A DNA stretch of 64,000 bases from Dyella dinghuensis (lineage in GTDB: Bacteria > Pseudomonadota > Gammaproteobacteria > Xanthomonadales > Rhodanobacteraceae), in contig NZ_RYZR01000003.1 of assembly GCF_003977615.1 (NCBI RefSeq), forward strand, positions 1-64,000, in the 5' to 3' direction. The notes beneath the pieces were generated by a model. The model was not told where the DNA came from. It worked only from the letters and a program-made list of their open reading frames with translations, and ran no database searches. Positions 19,032-28,165 of the stretch are shown in pieces (position 1 is the first letter of the stretch; each line of letters starts with the position of its first letter). The position numbers were made by a program, and so were the translations under genes.

Positions 19032-19912
19032 AGCACGACTTCCTCTTCCAGCTCCATGACGAAGAGGCTCATGGCAAGAAGATCCGCTGCACCGCCCGGA
19101 CTGAGTCGACGTTCGATAAACGCCTGATGGATGGCTTCGGCACGGCCAAGCCAATCCGTATGTCCGACACCGCCTTGGTCGAGAAAGTCTTGTGCTGCTT
19201 GTTGTGCAAAGCGCAGGCCATCCAAGCCGCCACGATGCAAAAGGTTGGTGTCTTCGAGGACAGCGATCAGTGCAAAACATGCCTGAACGCGTACCGCTTC
19301 AGGATTGCCCGGTGCCAAGCGAGCCGCGTCGTGCAACGCAGGCAGCCCGATCTGATAGACACAGGGAAATCCTTGAGCTGCTTCTTGCCGCGCGCCTCCC
19401 GCGCCATAGCGCGATCCGGCCATTTCGCCGTGACTATCGGGAAGTCGTGGTCCAGCAAGGATCTCCTTACCCCATCGACGGCTTACGTTGAGGCCTAACG
19501 GCGTTTGCGAATCGGCGTGACCGCCTTCGCGCAAGCCGACAGCAGCGCAAAGCAATCCCATGCCGAAGATCGCGCCGCGATGTGTATTCACGCCACCAGT
19601 TGCATGGAGCATGGCACGTTCAGCACGCAAGCCGATCTTGCGCAGTATCGACATTGACTCGTCACGCATGCCCGCGCCGACCATTTCTGCAAAATAAGGT
19701 CGAAGGACGGATGCGCTTCGCCGAAACATATCCGCATCCATGTCGGTGTGGCTTCCTGTATCGATATGACTCACGAGGCCAGGCTTGGGCCACGTTTCGA
19801 TTTCCAATCGTAGGCAGCGTTCGGCCAGTGCTGCGATACGCTCCTGAAAAGAACGAACACGCGGACTGTTGTCGACCGAAACATTCGGTATTGCGGAGGC
19901 GCGCGAATTCAT
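19028..19912 (-). CDS. mdcB: Triphosphoribosyl-dephospho-CoA synthase
   Basis: The enzyme joins ATP and dephospho-CoA to make the precursor of the malonate decarboxylase prosthetic group. It belongs to the CitG/MdcB family, seen in LEIETWPKPGLVS followed by GSHTDMD near residues 36-58, the TGGVNTHRGAIF motif, and the EDTNLLHRGG segment. It has 294 residues, the normal size. Its ATG overlaps the mdcG stop as ATGA and its end overlaps the carrier start, so translation is coupled throughout. Confidence 0.93.
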   Translation of the reverse strand: MNSRASAIPNVSVDNSPRVRSFQERIAALAERCLRLEIETWPKPGLVSHIDTGSHTDMDADMFRRSASVLRPYFAEMVGAGMRDESMSILRKIGLRAERAMLHATGGVNTHRGAIFGMGLLCAAVGLREGGHADSQTPLGLNVSRRWGKEILAGPRLPDSHGEMAGSRYGAGGARQEAAQGFPCVYQIGLPALHDAARLAPGNPEAVRVQACFALIAVLEDTNLLHRGGLDGLRFAQQAAQDFLDQGGVGHTDWLGRAEAIHQAFIERRLSPGGAADLLAMSLFVMELEEEVVL

Positions 19913-20583
19913 GACGAAGTTCCCATAAAAGATTCACGCGGACACAGAATCACGTCAGTGGCCGTCTTGAGTACCAACTCTGAGGCAGCGGCATGCAATT
20001 CACGCCAGTTCACGCCTGCGCCGTCGGTGCGTACCAATTCACCGTCCAGCCGCATCGGAGCGTGCGATTCGATCTCAGCGAGATCGGCGAGAAACATGTG
20101 GATGACATCGAGACTTGGAAGTGTCCAAATGATGTCGAGGTCGGAGCGCGGACTCAGGTACTCCAGGCCAGTCAACCGCTGCCACGCCAGACTGCCGAAC
20201 ACGCGCGCCTGCACACCGTCCTTCTTGGCGAGCGCCAGCAATTGCCGCATGCACGGCTGCCAGGCGGACGGCGCTGTATCGAAACAATCAGCCAAGGTAG
20301 GCAATGGTTCCGACGCAACGATGTTTTCGGCCCGCATCTGTATCGCGATGCGGCGTTTGCCCGCCGAAGGCGGAAGCGGCAAGCCCAGCGGTAACCCTGT
20401 ACTGTCGCCCGGTGAGGGTCGCCGCACGATGAGTGGCCAACCGCGACGTACCCAGTCGCTGAGCAAGGGCTCATTGGCCAGGTCATCCCGCGACGCGAGC
20501 CATGCATCCCATGCCGCGGGAAGCACGCGCACCAGCTGATGCCGTTGCAGCTTCTGGTTAGACGGAGGCGCGGGCAAGTTCAT
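19909..20583 (-). CDS. mdcG: Phosphoribosyl-dephospho-CoA transferase (holo-ACP synthase)
   Basis: A nucleotidyltransferase-like enzyme that attaches the phosphoribosyl-dephospho-CoA group to the serine of MdcC. The GSLAWQRLTG segment followed by SPRSDLDIIW gives the nucleotidyltransferase acidic motif. With the ATG at 20583 the protein has 224 residues and begins inside the mdcE 3' end, in keeping with the overlapping operon; a longer frame upstream lies wholly inside mdcE. It functions together with mdcB, the next gene. Confidence 0.9.
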   Translation of the reverse strand: MNLPAPPSNQKLQRHQLVRVLPAAWDAWLASRDDLANEPLLSDWVRRGWPLIVRRPSPGDSTGLPLGLPLPPSAGKRRIAIQMRAENIVASEPLPTLADCFDTAPSAWQPCMRQLLALAKKDGVQARVFGSLAWQRLTGLEYLSPRSDLDIIWTLPSLDVIHMFLADLAEIESHAPMRLDGELVRTDGAGVNWRELHAAASELVLKTATDVILCPRESFMGTSS

Positions 20584-21283
20584 AGACACGCTTGGCGATG
20601 TCTGCAGCTTTCGGACGACCGTTGCGTTCCTTGCCAAGTTTGTCGCGTGAGTCTTCGCGCTCGACCGGCTGCGACAGCACACTCGTCAATTGATGGGCGA
20701 GCGAACGATCGGGGTCCAGCGTGATCGCTACCGCACCGGTCTGCGCCAGGTTGTCCAGACCCGGCGCAAAAACGGGCGTGGATTTGGCCTTTTCCTGCAG
20801 TACTTCGATGGATAGCTTGGTCACGCGCGACATCGATGGCAGATCCATCACTGCCGGCTCAGCACCAGGAAGCGCGAGCAAAGTCTGTGTCGCCAGCGCC
20901 GTGGCAATGAAAGCACCTGCGGCGGTGTGACCGTAAAGCAATCCAATGGTGCGATGGCCAAGCTTGTTCGCGAGAATCAGGCACTTCGCCAGATGCGCCA
21001 GAAACTCGTTGAGGCCAAGCAGCTCGTCGCGCTTGCTCATGCGCTGACTGTCGCTGTCGATCAAGATCAGGATTGGCTCGTTGCCGCCTGACTTGATGAC
21101 GTCCAGTACATGACCGGAAAGCAGTGCGGCTTCGTCTACGCCAATCGGGATTCGGCCATCGACACCGATGACGGCAATCGAATCACCATCCGCGAGCGCG
21201 CCGCGCCCGAAGATCAAACCACACGCCACAAGGACGGTGTGCCCGCTTGGGAAAAGGGATTCAAGTATTTTATCGAGCAACAT
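20558..21283 (-). CDS. mdcE: Malonate decarboxylase gamma subunit
   Basis: One half of the carboxyltransferase-like decarboxylase that removes CO2 from malonyl-S-MdcC. The 241-residue protein has a crotonase-like fold typical of MdcE: ILILIDSDSQ, the GLLYGHTAAGAFIATAL segment near the middle, and LPGAEPAVMDLPSMSRVTKL. The ATG at 21283 lies 14 bp inside mdcD and opens with LLDKILESLFP. It should form a heterodimer with MdcD, encoded just upstream. Confidence 0.92.
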   Translation of the reverse strand: MLLDKILESLFPSGHTVLVACGLIFGRGALADGDSIAVIGVDGRIPIGVDEAALLSGHVLDVIKSGGNEPILILIDSDSQRMSKRDELLGLNEFLAHLAKCLILANKLGHRTIGLLYGHTAAGAFIATALATQTLLALPGAEPAVMDLPSMSRVTKLSIEVLQEKAKSTPVFAPGLDNLAQTGAVAITLDPDRSLAHQLTSVLSQPVEREDSRDKLGKERNGRPKAADIAKRVYELARASV

Positions 21284-22217
21284 AATGAGGCTCCTGAAGG
21301 TCATTAGCGAGAGCGACGAAATCCGGATGGGGCAACGCAGGAATGCTTTGCGGTTTAGTCGCCCCCAGTGATCGCCAAATGTCGGCGGCATCCGCGCACG
21401 TGCCAAATTGCTCAATGCGCTGAGTGAGCCGAAATTGCTCCGCCTCCAGCATTTCGAGACTCATACTCGGCGCATGCTTGATGAGAAATCGGGCCGCATC
21501 ACGAAAACTTGCAACGGTGTCGTCCGCGAATACTTCCGCACCACCAATTAGGCGCCGATGTTTGCCTCCCATGGTGCGCCACACGAGTGCGCGATCCTTG
21601 GAGTCGAACTCTTCCAGACCGCGATTCGTTTCGATCACTTCTGGGCCGGAGACGCTGATGCGTCCCTGTTCCGATACCGCCAGCGCCGAACAACAACCGG
21701 CTATCAGGCCGCCACCGCCGTAGCATCCCGCACGGCCACCCACTAATCCCACGACCGGAATGCCTGCAAAACGCGCCTCGATCAAGGCCCGCATGATTTC
21801 GGCAATCGCCAATTCGCCCGCGTTGGCTTCCTGCAGGCGAACGCCACCGGTATCGAACAAGATAAGCACCGGTAACCAAGCGATGTCCCGAGCGGCGCGC
21901 AGCAATCCAGTCAGCTTGGCGCCGTGTATCTCCCCAAACGCGCCACCCATGAAACGGCCCTCTTGTGCGGCAACGAGAACGGGGATTCCATCAAGTCGAC
22001 CATAACCAACAATCATTCCGTCGTCGAATTGTTCCGGTAGGTCGAACAGTGGCAGATGCGGACTTGTCTCACGCAATTCCGGACCGATGAATTCGTTGAA
22101 ACTATTTGCGTCGAGAAGATTTTCCACTCGCTGTCTGGCCGATGACTCGTACCAGCTATCGGTTGATGCAGACGTGTTGTTAGGGGGCAGTGCTTTGTCC
22201 GAGGCGATAATAATCAT
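21270..22217 (-). CDS. mdcD: Malonate decarboxylase beta subunit
   Basis: Partner of MdcE in decarboxylation of malonyl-S-ACP to acetyl-S-ACP. The carboxyltransferase-like features include SARQRVENLLDANSFNEF, the GRFMGGAFGEIHGAK segment, LFDTGGVRLQEANAGE, and GGRAGCYGGGGLIAG with its glycine-rich oxyanion region. It has 315 residues as expected. Its ATG overlaps the mdcC stop (ATGA), so expression is coupled to the carrier protein. Confidence 0.94.
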   Translation of the reverse strand: MIIIASDKALPPNNTSASTDSWYESSARQRVENLLDANSFNEFIGPELRETSPHLPLFDLPEQFDDGMIVGYGRLDGIPVLVAAQEGRFMGGAFGEIHGAKLTGLLRAARDIAWLPVLILFDTGGVRLQEANAGELAIAEIMRALIEARFAGIPVVGLVGGRAGCYGGGGLIAGCCSALAVSEQGRISVSGPEVIETNRGLEEFDSKDRALVWRTMGGKHRRLIGGAEVFADDTVASFRDAARFLIKHAPSMSLEMLEAEQFRLTQRIEQFGTCADAADIWRSLGATKPQSIPALPHPDFVALANDLQEPHYVAR

Positions 22218-22531
22218 GTGCGCTCTCCTTCGATAGCGCTGACGGCTTGCGCCAATCGCAACGCGACCGTGTCGGGTCGAGCGCCGCCGTCATTGATGGA
22301 AAACTTCAGGCCGCCAGGGGAACGGCGTTCAACAAAGTCGGCAACCACCGCCTGCCAGACCTCACCAAAGCCTTCGGCAGCAGTGCGGATGTCTACCTCG
22401 CACTCGCTATCTGGAAGTACGCGTTCTGCCAGCACTTCCAAGTTGCCGGAGGCCACGACGCCGACGATGACCTGGCGCTTTGAGCCCTTCGCACGCTGCG
22501 GCGCATTCGCTCTATAGTTCAATGTTTCCAT
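22214..22531 (-). CDS. mdcC: Malonate decarboxylase delta subunit (acyl carrier protein)
   Basis: A small carrier protein of 105 residues. The family modification site is visible as VVASGNLEVL, putting the prosthetic group on Ser28. It carries acetyl or malonyl as a thioester through the unusual phosphoribosyl-dephospho-CoA arm. The ATG at 22531 is preferred because the sequence METLNYRANAP opens at once and GGAGACA lies before it; a start at 22549 would overlap mdcA. Confidence 0.92.
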   Translation of the reverse strand: METLNYRANAPQRAKGSKRQVIVGVVASGNLEVLAERVLPDSECEVDIRTAAEGFGEVWQAVVADFVERRSPGGLKFSINDGGARPDTVALRLAQAVSAIEGERT

Positions 22532-22542
22532 GACGTGTCTCC

Positions 22543-24189
22543 TCACCAATTACGGAATTTGGAAGGCGGTGCGTACAAATCGCCGGACCAGCGAACCAGG
22601 TCCTTGATCGAACGTGCGGCCAACAAACGCCTATCGGCATCTAGCGGATCGATGCCAAGATCTTCCGGACGTCGAATCACGCCGCGTTCTCTCAATTGCT
22701 GCACCAGTTTCTTGTCGCGCCCCCGCCCTACGTTGGTATAACCGGCGACGCCGCGGATGGCGTGTTCACGCTCATCGTTGTTTCGACATAGCAGCAGATT
22801 GGCAATGCCTTCTTCGGTCACGATGTGGGTCACGTCATCGCCATAGACCATCACTGGCGCAAGATCGAGATCGAGTTTTGTCGCGAGTTTGAGCGCGTCG
22901 AGGTGTTCCACGAATAGCGGTACATTCTTGTCGCCGAATGTTTCACCGATTTGCACGACCAGCTTGCGTCCTCGACGCAAAGCTGCCGGACTATCGGGAT
23001 CGGCTTCCTTGCCCGCCTGCAACCAAGGCTGGCTGGGATGACGCCGGCCGCGTGCATCGCTGCCCATGTTCGGTGCACCGCCAAAGCCCGCCACGCGATC
23101 GGCGGTGACCGTCGATGAGTTGCCCTGCAAATCGATCTGCAGCGTGGAACCGATAAACATGTCGCACGCATACAGGCCCGCGACTTGCGAGAACGCGCGA
23201 TTGGAACGCAACGACCCATCGGGCCCGGTGAAAAAGACGTCCGGACGAGCACGTATGTAGTCGTCCATGCCGACTTCCGAACCAAAACTGTGGACCTGCT
23301 TCACCCAGCCCGATTCGATCGCGGGGATCAATGTGGGATGTGGATTGAGCGCCCAATGGCTCGCTATTTTTCCTTTCAGCCCGAGGCGCTCGGCGTAGGT
23401 CGGCAACAACAACTCGATCGCGGCGGTGTTGAAGCCGATGCCGTGATTGAGGCGCTGCACACCGTAAGGCGCGTAAATGCCCTTGATGGCCAGCATCGCG
23501 GTGAGAATCTGTGTTTCGGTAATGGCGCCAGGATCGCGGGTAAACAACGGTTCCACATAAAACGGTTTGCCGCTCTCGATAACAAAGTCCACCCAGTCAC
23601 CGGGGATATCGACGCGCGGAAGTTTGTCGACAATCTCATTCACTTGCGCGATGACGATGCCGTCCTTGAAGGCCGTGGCTTCGACGATGGCGGGTGTGTC
23701 TTCGGTGTTCGGACCGGTATAGAGATTGCCTTCGCGGTCGGCGCTGACGGCGGCAATCAGCGCCACTTGCGGAGTGAGATCGACGTAATAGCGCGCGAAC
23801 AGTTCCAAATACGTGTGTACTGCACCAAGCTCGATCTTGCCGCCGAAGAGCAGTTTGGCAATGCGCTGGGATTGCGGTCCTGAATAGGCATAATCCAGAC
23901 GCTTCGCGATACCCAGCTCGAAGAGATCCAGATGTTCGGGAAGCACAACCCCCGATTGCACCATGTGCAAGTCATGGATTTTCTCTTTATTTACCGCAGC
24001 TAGCGCTACTGCCAAAAGATCGGCCTGCTTTTGGTTATCGCCTTCCAGGCAGACGCGATCGCCGGGCTGAATGACGGCCTCCAGCAACGCTGTGGCGTCC
24101 TTCTTCTCGACGCGCTTGCCTCGCGCATAGAGTGCTCCTGCACGTTTTCTCGATTCGCGCAGACGTTGCGCGTTGTCCCAGGTAGTCAT
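22543..24189 (-). CDS. mdcA: Malonate decarboxylase alpha subunit (acetyl-S-ACP:malonate ACP transferase)
   Basis: First enzyme of the operon: it swaps acetate for malonate on the MdcC carrier. The 548-residue protein matches the family across its length, with CLEGDNQKQADLLA, NHGIGFNTAAIELLLPT, the GSEVGMDDYIRA and NSSTVTADRVAGFGGAPNMG segments, and a C-terminal GVIRRPEDLGID. The ATG at 24189 has GGAGAAA upstream and opens with TTWDNAQRLR. The operon order here is A-C-D-E-G-B-carrier-H, close to the Acinetobacter/Pseudomonas type but with an AEC carrier inserted before mdcH. No dedicated regulator touches the operon. Confidence 0.95.
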   Translation of the reverse strand: MTTWDNAQRLRESRKRAGALYARGKRVEKKDATALLEAVIQPGDRVCLEGDNQKQADLLAVALAAVNKEKIHDLHMVQSGVVLPEHLDLFELGIAKRLDYAYSGPQSQRIAKLLFGGKIELGAVHTYLELFARYYVDLTPQVALIAAVSADREGNLYTGPNTEDTPAIVEATAFKDGIVIAQVNEIVDKLPRVDIPGDWVDFVIESGKPFYVEPLFTRDPGAITETQILTAMLAIKGIYAPYGVQRLNHGIGFNTAAIELLLPTYAERLGLKGKIASHWALNPHPTLIPAIESGWVKQVHSFGSEVGMDDYIRARPDVFFTGPDGSLRSNRAFSQVAGLYACDMFIGSTLQIDLQGNSSTVTADRVAGFGGAPNMGSDARGRRHPSQPWLQAGKEADPDSPAALRRGRKLVVQIGETFGDKNVPLFVEHLDALKLATKLDLDLAPVMVYGDDVTHIVTEEGIANLLLCRNNDEREHAIRGVAGYTNVGRGRDKKLVQQLRERGVIRRPEDLGIDPLDADRRLLAARSIKDLVRWSGDLYAPPSKFRNW

Positions 24190-24318
24190 CGGAATTTCTC
24201 CGCTTATTCGAATCACGTCGCCTCCAACGGGAAGCGATAACATTTCAGATCGACAGTGGAATGGCGCCGTTCAGCTCGTCGCTATTTGCATCCGCCGTCA
24301 CCAGCGCGACACCGTTAT

Positions 24319-25101
24319 TTACGGCACCGCATGCGTGGCGGCTTCTTCGATCAACGCTGCGACTTCTTTCGGATGCGATTCGTACACGGAGTGGCTGGCA
24401 CCGGGCACCTCGATCGTGGTGCTGTGCGCACGCTTGGCGTACATCCGCTCCAGATCCGGATTGATGATGCGATCGTCCATCGCCACGGCGTACCAGCTGG
24501 GCTTGGTCTTCCATGCAGGTTGACCGGCCGGTACGTTGAATACCGATGCAGCCGTCAACTCTTGCGCATTCGCTTCGAACTCGGCCTGTTTTAATGGCAG
24601 ATCCGCGGCGAAGTCGGCCGGATAACGGGACGGCTCCAGATACAGAAAGCCATCTGCGGTCTTCTTCACGTCCATGGTTTTGCTGGTTGCGTTCGGGAAG
24701 CGCTTGCCGTTGGCTACTTCGGTTTCGCCCTGATCGAGCGCATGCGCGGCGATATAGACCAGTCCAACCACCTTCGGATCATTGCCAACATCTGTAATGA
24801 TCGCCCCGCCGTAGCTATGACCGACGAGGATGGTTGGGCCGTTCTGCATGTCGACGATTCGCTTTACGGCCGTCACGTCGTCGCTGAAGGACGTGAGCGG
24901 GTGTTCGGCAATGGAAACGTGGTAGCCGTCTTTGACCAGGATGTCATAAACCGGCTTCCACCCGCTGCCATTAACCCAGGCACCGTGAACCAGCACAATG
25001 TTGTGAACGGGTGATGCCGTCATCGCGAAAGCCTGTGCCCCAATCACTCCCGCGAGGAGTGCGATTGATAACAGTGAGCGCTTGATTAATTTGCTTTTCA
25101 T
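24319..25101 (-). CDS. Exported alpha/beta hydrolase
   Basis: A secreted or periplasmic hydrolase of 260 residues. A signal peptide covers about 1-26 (ending AQAFA). The mature part opens with NIVLVHGAW (oxyanion loop), has nucleophile Ser96 in GHSYGG, an acid in AMDDRIINPD, and the catalytic His in PGASHSV. These are typical of small esterase/lipase-like enzymes with unknown substrate. It faces a LysR gene across about 130 bp, which probably controls it. It lies 130 bp upstream of mdcA on the same strand, but a functional link with malonate use is not shown. Confidence 0.9.
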   Translation of the reverse strand: MKSKLIKRSLLSIALLAGVIGAQAFAMTASPVHNIVLVHGAWVNGSGWKPVYDILVKDGYHVSIAEHPLTSFSDDVTAVKRIVDMQNGPTILVGHSYGGAIITDVGNDPKVVGLVYIAAHALDQGETEVANGKRFPNATSKTMDVKKTADGFLYLEPSRYPADFAADLPLKQAEFEANAQELTAASVFNVPAGQPAWKTKPSWYAVAMDDRIINPDLERMYAKRAHSTTIEVPGASHSVYESHPKEVAALIEEAATHAVP

Positions 25102-25189
25102 CTGAGTAGTCCTTGAGGGGCAGGTCGGGTCGGCGCGATGCGCTATGCTGCGCGCTCGGTAGAGAGAGCCTAATCCATGGTTCTCTGTC

Positions 25190-25217
25190 GATTTATGAAG
25201 TTATTAGCGGTGATTTA
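25190..25217. promoter_or_regulatory. Leader segment shared with 53570-53597
   Basis: A 28-bp stretch starting GATTTATGAAG and ending GATTTA, just before the LysR start at 25230, recurs in 24 of 28 positions on the - strand at 53570-53597. It may be a regulator binding or translation-control segment, or the second copy may be a fragment of a duplicated LysR gene start. Confidence 0.35.
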
Positions 25218-25229
25218 GAGGAATTTACG

Positions 25230-26078
25230 ATGCGACCGTTGCCCACCGAACTTCTCCGCAGCTTTGTCATCGTGGCTGATACGGCAAACTTCACGGTTGC
25301 CTCCGAGCGCATATCTCTTTCGCAGTCTACGGTCAGTCAGCACATTCGCAGGCTCGAAGATTTAGTAGGGGTTCCGCTGTTTGAGCGCGATACGCGCAAT
25401 GTGCGGCTATCCCGTCATGGCGAGGCATTGCATCGTTACGCGTTGCAGATTTTGAAACTTATGGACGAAGCCATGACGACCGTTTGCGGACCACCGCTGA
25501 ATGGGACTGTGCGCTTAGGGCTTCCGGAAGATTTTGCCTCCTCTCGGTTAGCGCAGGGTTTAGCCAGCTTCGTCCAGCGTAACCCTGACGTGGAGCTAGT
25601 CATAAGCACGGGTTTGAGTGGCGATTTGTTTCGAGAACTTGACGAAAATAAGCATGATCTTGTGTTCGCAAAGCGCTTAAGCGGCAGCCAGCGTGGTTAC
25701 GTAGTGAGTCGTGAACGGCTCTATTGGTGTGGTAGTCCCAACTCGTCGTTGATGGGGAATGAATCCATTCTTCCACTTGTCGTTCATCCTGAACCAAGCG
25801 TCACACGCACGCGTATTTTCGAAACGCTAAAAGCTGCAGGCCGTCCGTACCGCGTAGCAGTTGTAAGTAGCAGCATCGTAGTGATCCAGGCTGCGGTATC
25901 GGCGGGATTAGGTATTAGTGCTTTTGCGGGCTACGTCATCCCTGAGGGCCTTATACCTCTCGCCGGAGACTTACCTGATCTGGGTGTCTTGGAATACGTC
26001 ATTGATCGACAGCCTTCCGTTTCTGAAGCGGCCGCAGCGCTAGAACTCATTATTGCGGACACGGCAAAGCAGCCCTGA
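25230..26078 (+). CDS. LysR-family regulator (LrhA-like), divergent to the alpha/beta hydrolase
   Basis: A 282-residue regulator. The DNA-binding helix-turn-helix lies at about 5-60 (NFTVASERISLSQSTVSQHIRRLE, then VGVPLFERDTRNVRLS). The effector domain is shorter and more divergent than in its window mates, and it resembles the LrhA/PecT-type group. The ATG at 25230 has GAGGA 7-8 bp upstream; an ATG at 25113 would add 39 non-family residues. It likely regulates the divergent hydrolase gene. Confidence 0.9.
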   Translation: MRPLPTELLRSFVIVADTANFTVASERISLSQSTVSQHIRRLEDLVGVPLFERDTRNVRLSRHGEALHRYALQILKLMDEAMTTVCGPPLNGTVRLGLPEDFASSRLAQGLASFVQRNPDVELVISTGLSGDLFRELDENKHDLVFAKRLSGSQRGYVVSRERLYWCGSPNSSLMGNESILPLVVHPEPSVTRTRIFETLKAAGRPYRVAVVSSSIVVIQAAVSAGLGISAFAGYVIPEGLIPLAGDLPDLGVLEYVIDRQPSVSEAAAALELIIADTAKQP

Positions 26079-26129
26079 GTTCGCCATCGCTATGCAAACC
26101 ATGATACGGACGCCGAAATTTCCATCGAT

Positions 26130-26897
26130 GGCTTCGCGCAAGATTTAGTCGCAGATCGACACGCCGGACGACGCACGGCAAATAGCCGATCAGTACAAGC
26201 TTGCATGGATCGATGTAAGTCATATCCTTCGGTGTCAACCGAAGGCAGAACAGCCGAGGCAAGCCGATCCAGATCATTACGCTACTGATCTGCTGCGTGC
26301 CGTGACCATGGATACGACCGCGATAACGAGCGGGATGATGTAAACCCATCCGTACATGGATAATCCGAAGAAGATATTCGTGAGCGTCCCAAGGCAAAAA
26401 TTTCGTCGTACTAAGAGCCGAAGATGCATCAGTTGTTGTTTACGAACGAGTGTTACCATCACAAAGGCGATTATGGCGACGATTTCCACGGCCACGATGC
26501 TCAAGCGCAGAATGAAGGTTGAACCGAGCCAGCCGTCCGTTTCGCCTTCTTCAAGCAACGTTTCGAGCGCGCAGAGGACGATAGGGAGGGTCGCCATGCC
26601 AGCCCCGTCACCACGGCGAAACAGATCGAATGAGAGCGGCGCGCCTTCGGACGAGTACCGCCACATCGCAAACATAGCGCTTGCGGATAGCACTTCGACG
26701 CAAATGATTGACTGCGGCCTGAAATTGTCGCTGCAATAACCGCCGATGACAGGGCCGATCACCAATATAGCTCCGAGTAGGCCCAGAATCGCACGCTTAC
26801 GAATGCTAGGGACTTGCTTGGACTCCTCGTTGAATTGCTCAATATTGCGACTGCGTGAGCTTTTCTCCGTCCGGATCGCGGCTGCAGTGGTAGTCAT
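26130..26897 (-). pseudogene. Decayed DHA2-type (EmrB-like) drug exporter
   Basis: The ATG at 26897 has a good ribosome site (AAGGAAT) and opens with a short N-terminus. It then jumps directly to ILGLLGAILVIGPVIGGYCSDNF, which in EmrB-like proteins is the fifth membrane segment, so the first four segments are deleted. It continues with LEEGETDGWLGSTF and FFGLSMYGWVYIIPL. Around 26310-26335 the frame shifts, and the next frame carries TQQISSVMIWIGLPRLF and YIDPCKLVLIGY, the continuing family sequence, before similarity ends near 26130. A LysR gene lies divergent at 27030 and probably once controlled this exporter. Confidence 0.75.
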
Positions 26898-27029
26898 GTC
26901 GGCATTCCTTTCGGATGTGGTGATCGCGCGAATATCAGCGCCAGATGCCCCCAAAGTATGGAAACGCGCCCGAAATGTCGGTAGACGGCAGCGAAGGAAT
27001 GTATCCTTTACGAAAGTGGAAGGCTGGCC

Positions 27030-27926
27030 ATGACTGACGAACTCAGTGACCTCCGTTTATTTGTCCGCATCGTCGCGGCGGGTAGCCTGTCTGAAGCGGC
27101 TCGACGGTTGCATAGCTCATTGCCCTCCATGAGTCGGCGCCTTATGGCAATGGAAGAGCGATTGGGCGTTCGCCTTATCGACCGCGGGACAAGGCACTTC
27201 AAGCTCACGGAGGAGGGGAGCCTTTTGTACGAGCGTGGAATCGCCATCCTGAACGACTTGGATGACCTGACATCGCAAGTAAGCGCCAGTATTGCGATCC
27301 CGCAGGGGCACATTCGTGTTGGTGCCCCCATGGAGATCGGCCGCCGCCGCTTTGGCCCTTTGATTGCCGACTTCACGCGAAAATACCCACGGGTATCCGT
27401 CGAATTAGCGCTGACCGACTCACCCATCGATGTGCTGGGAAGCGATTTGGATATAGGCGTGCTCTGGAATAAACCCACAGATGGAAGCATGGTCGTGCGT
27501 TTATTGCTGGCAAGCCGCGGGGTGATATGCGCTTCGCCGGAGTATCTCGCCGCGCACGGCACACCTGAGAAGCCGGATGATCTCCTGTCGCACGAGTGCA
27601 TCCTGCTGATGTTTGGACGCCATGTCTACGATCGGTGGCCCTTCCAGGAGGATGGCAAAGAGCGCGAGATCCAAGTTCATGGCTCGCTGTGTTGTGACAA
27701 CACCGAAGTTGTGCGCGGTTGGGCATTGGCTGGCTGCGGTGTCGCCACGCGGGCGCTATGGGATATCGAAGAGGATCTGGCGGAGGGAAGGCTCATTGAG
27801 CTGCTTAAGCCTTACTCATGTGATGAGATCAACCTCTACATCGCCTATCCGACGCGTGCTCATCTGCCCCCCCGTGTTCGGGTATTCATCGATTTCCTTG
27901 TTGAACGTATTAGTGGCTCTCCCTAA
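27030..27926 (+). CDS. LysR-family regulator
   Basis: A 298-residue regulator with the winged helix-turn-helix at about 5-62 (SLSEAARRLHSSLPSMSRRLMAMEE then LGVRLIDRGTRHFKLT) and a full substrate-binding domain. The start has GGAAGG about 8 bp upstream. It is divergent from the decayed DHA2 exporter and lies 240 bp before the flavin reductase gene on the same strand; either could be a target. Its group (CrgA-like) often controls oxidoreductase or efflux genes. Confidence 0.9.
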   Translation: MTDELSDLRLFVRIVAAGSLSEAARRLHSSLPSMSRRLMAMEERLGVRLIDRGTRHFKLTEEGSLLYERGIAILNDLDDLTSQVSASIAIPQGHIRVGAPMEIGRRRFGPLIADFTRKYPRVSVELALTDSPIDVLGSDLDIGVLWNKPTDGSMVVRLLLASRGVICASPEYLAAHGTPEKPDDLLSHECILLMFGRHVYDRWPFQEDGKEREIQVHGSLCCDNTEVVRGWALAGCGVATRALWDIEEDLAEGRLIELLKPYSCDEINLYIAYPTRAHLPPRVRVFIDFLVERISGSP

Positions 27927-28165
27927 GCCAGATGTATGTATTGAAATCGCACTCGCTTGATGCGTAGCGATTCTGCATTGGTGCTAACCAATGTTTCGTA
28001 AATCGGAAGCATGCCTTCCAGCTTGTCTATCTTCTGCTCTCCGATTCACCTGCGCATGATGCGTCCGTAGTCCGCCGTGGCTACGCGAACGTATCAACCA
28101 AATGCGATGAGGTGCTTCAACGGATCACCACCGATTCAGTAATCCGTTGCAGGTAGGAGTAATCC

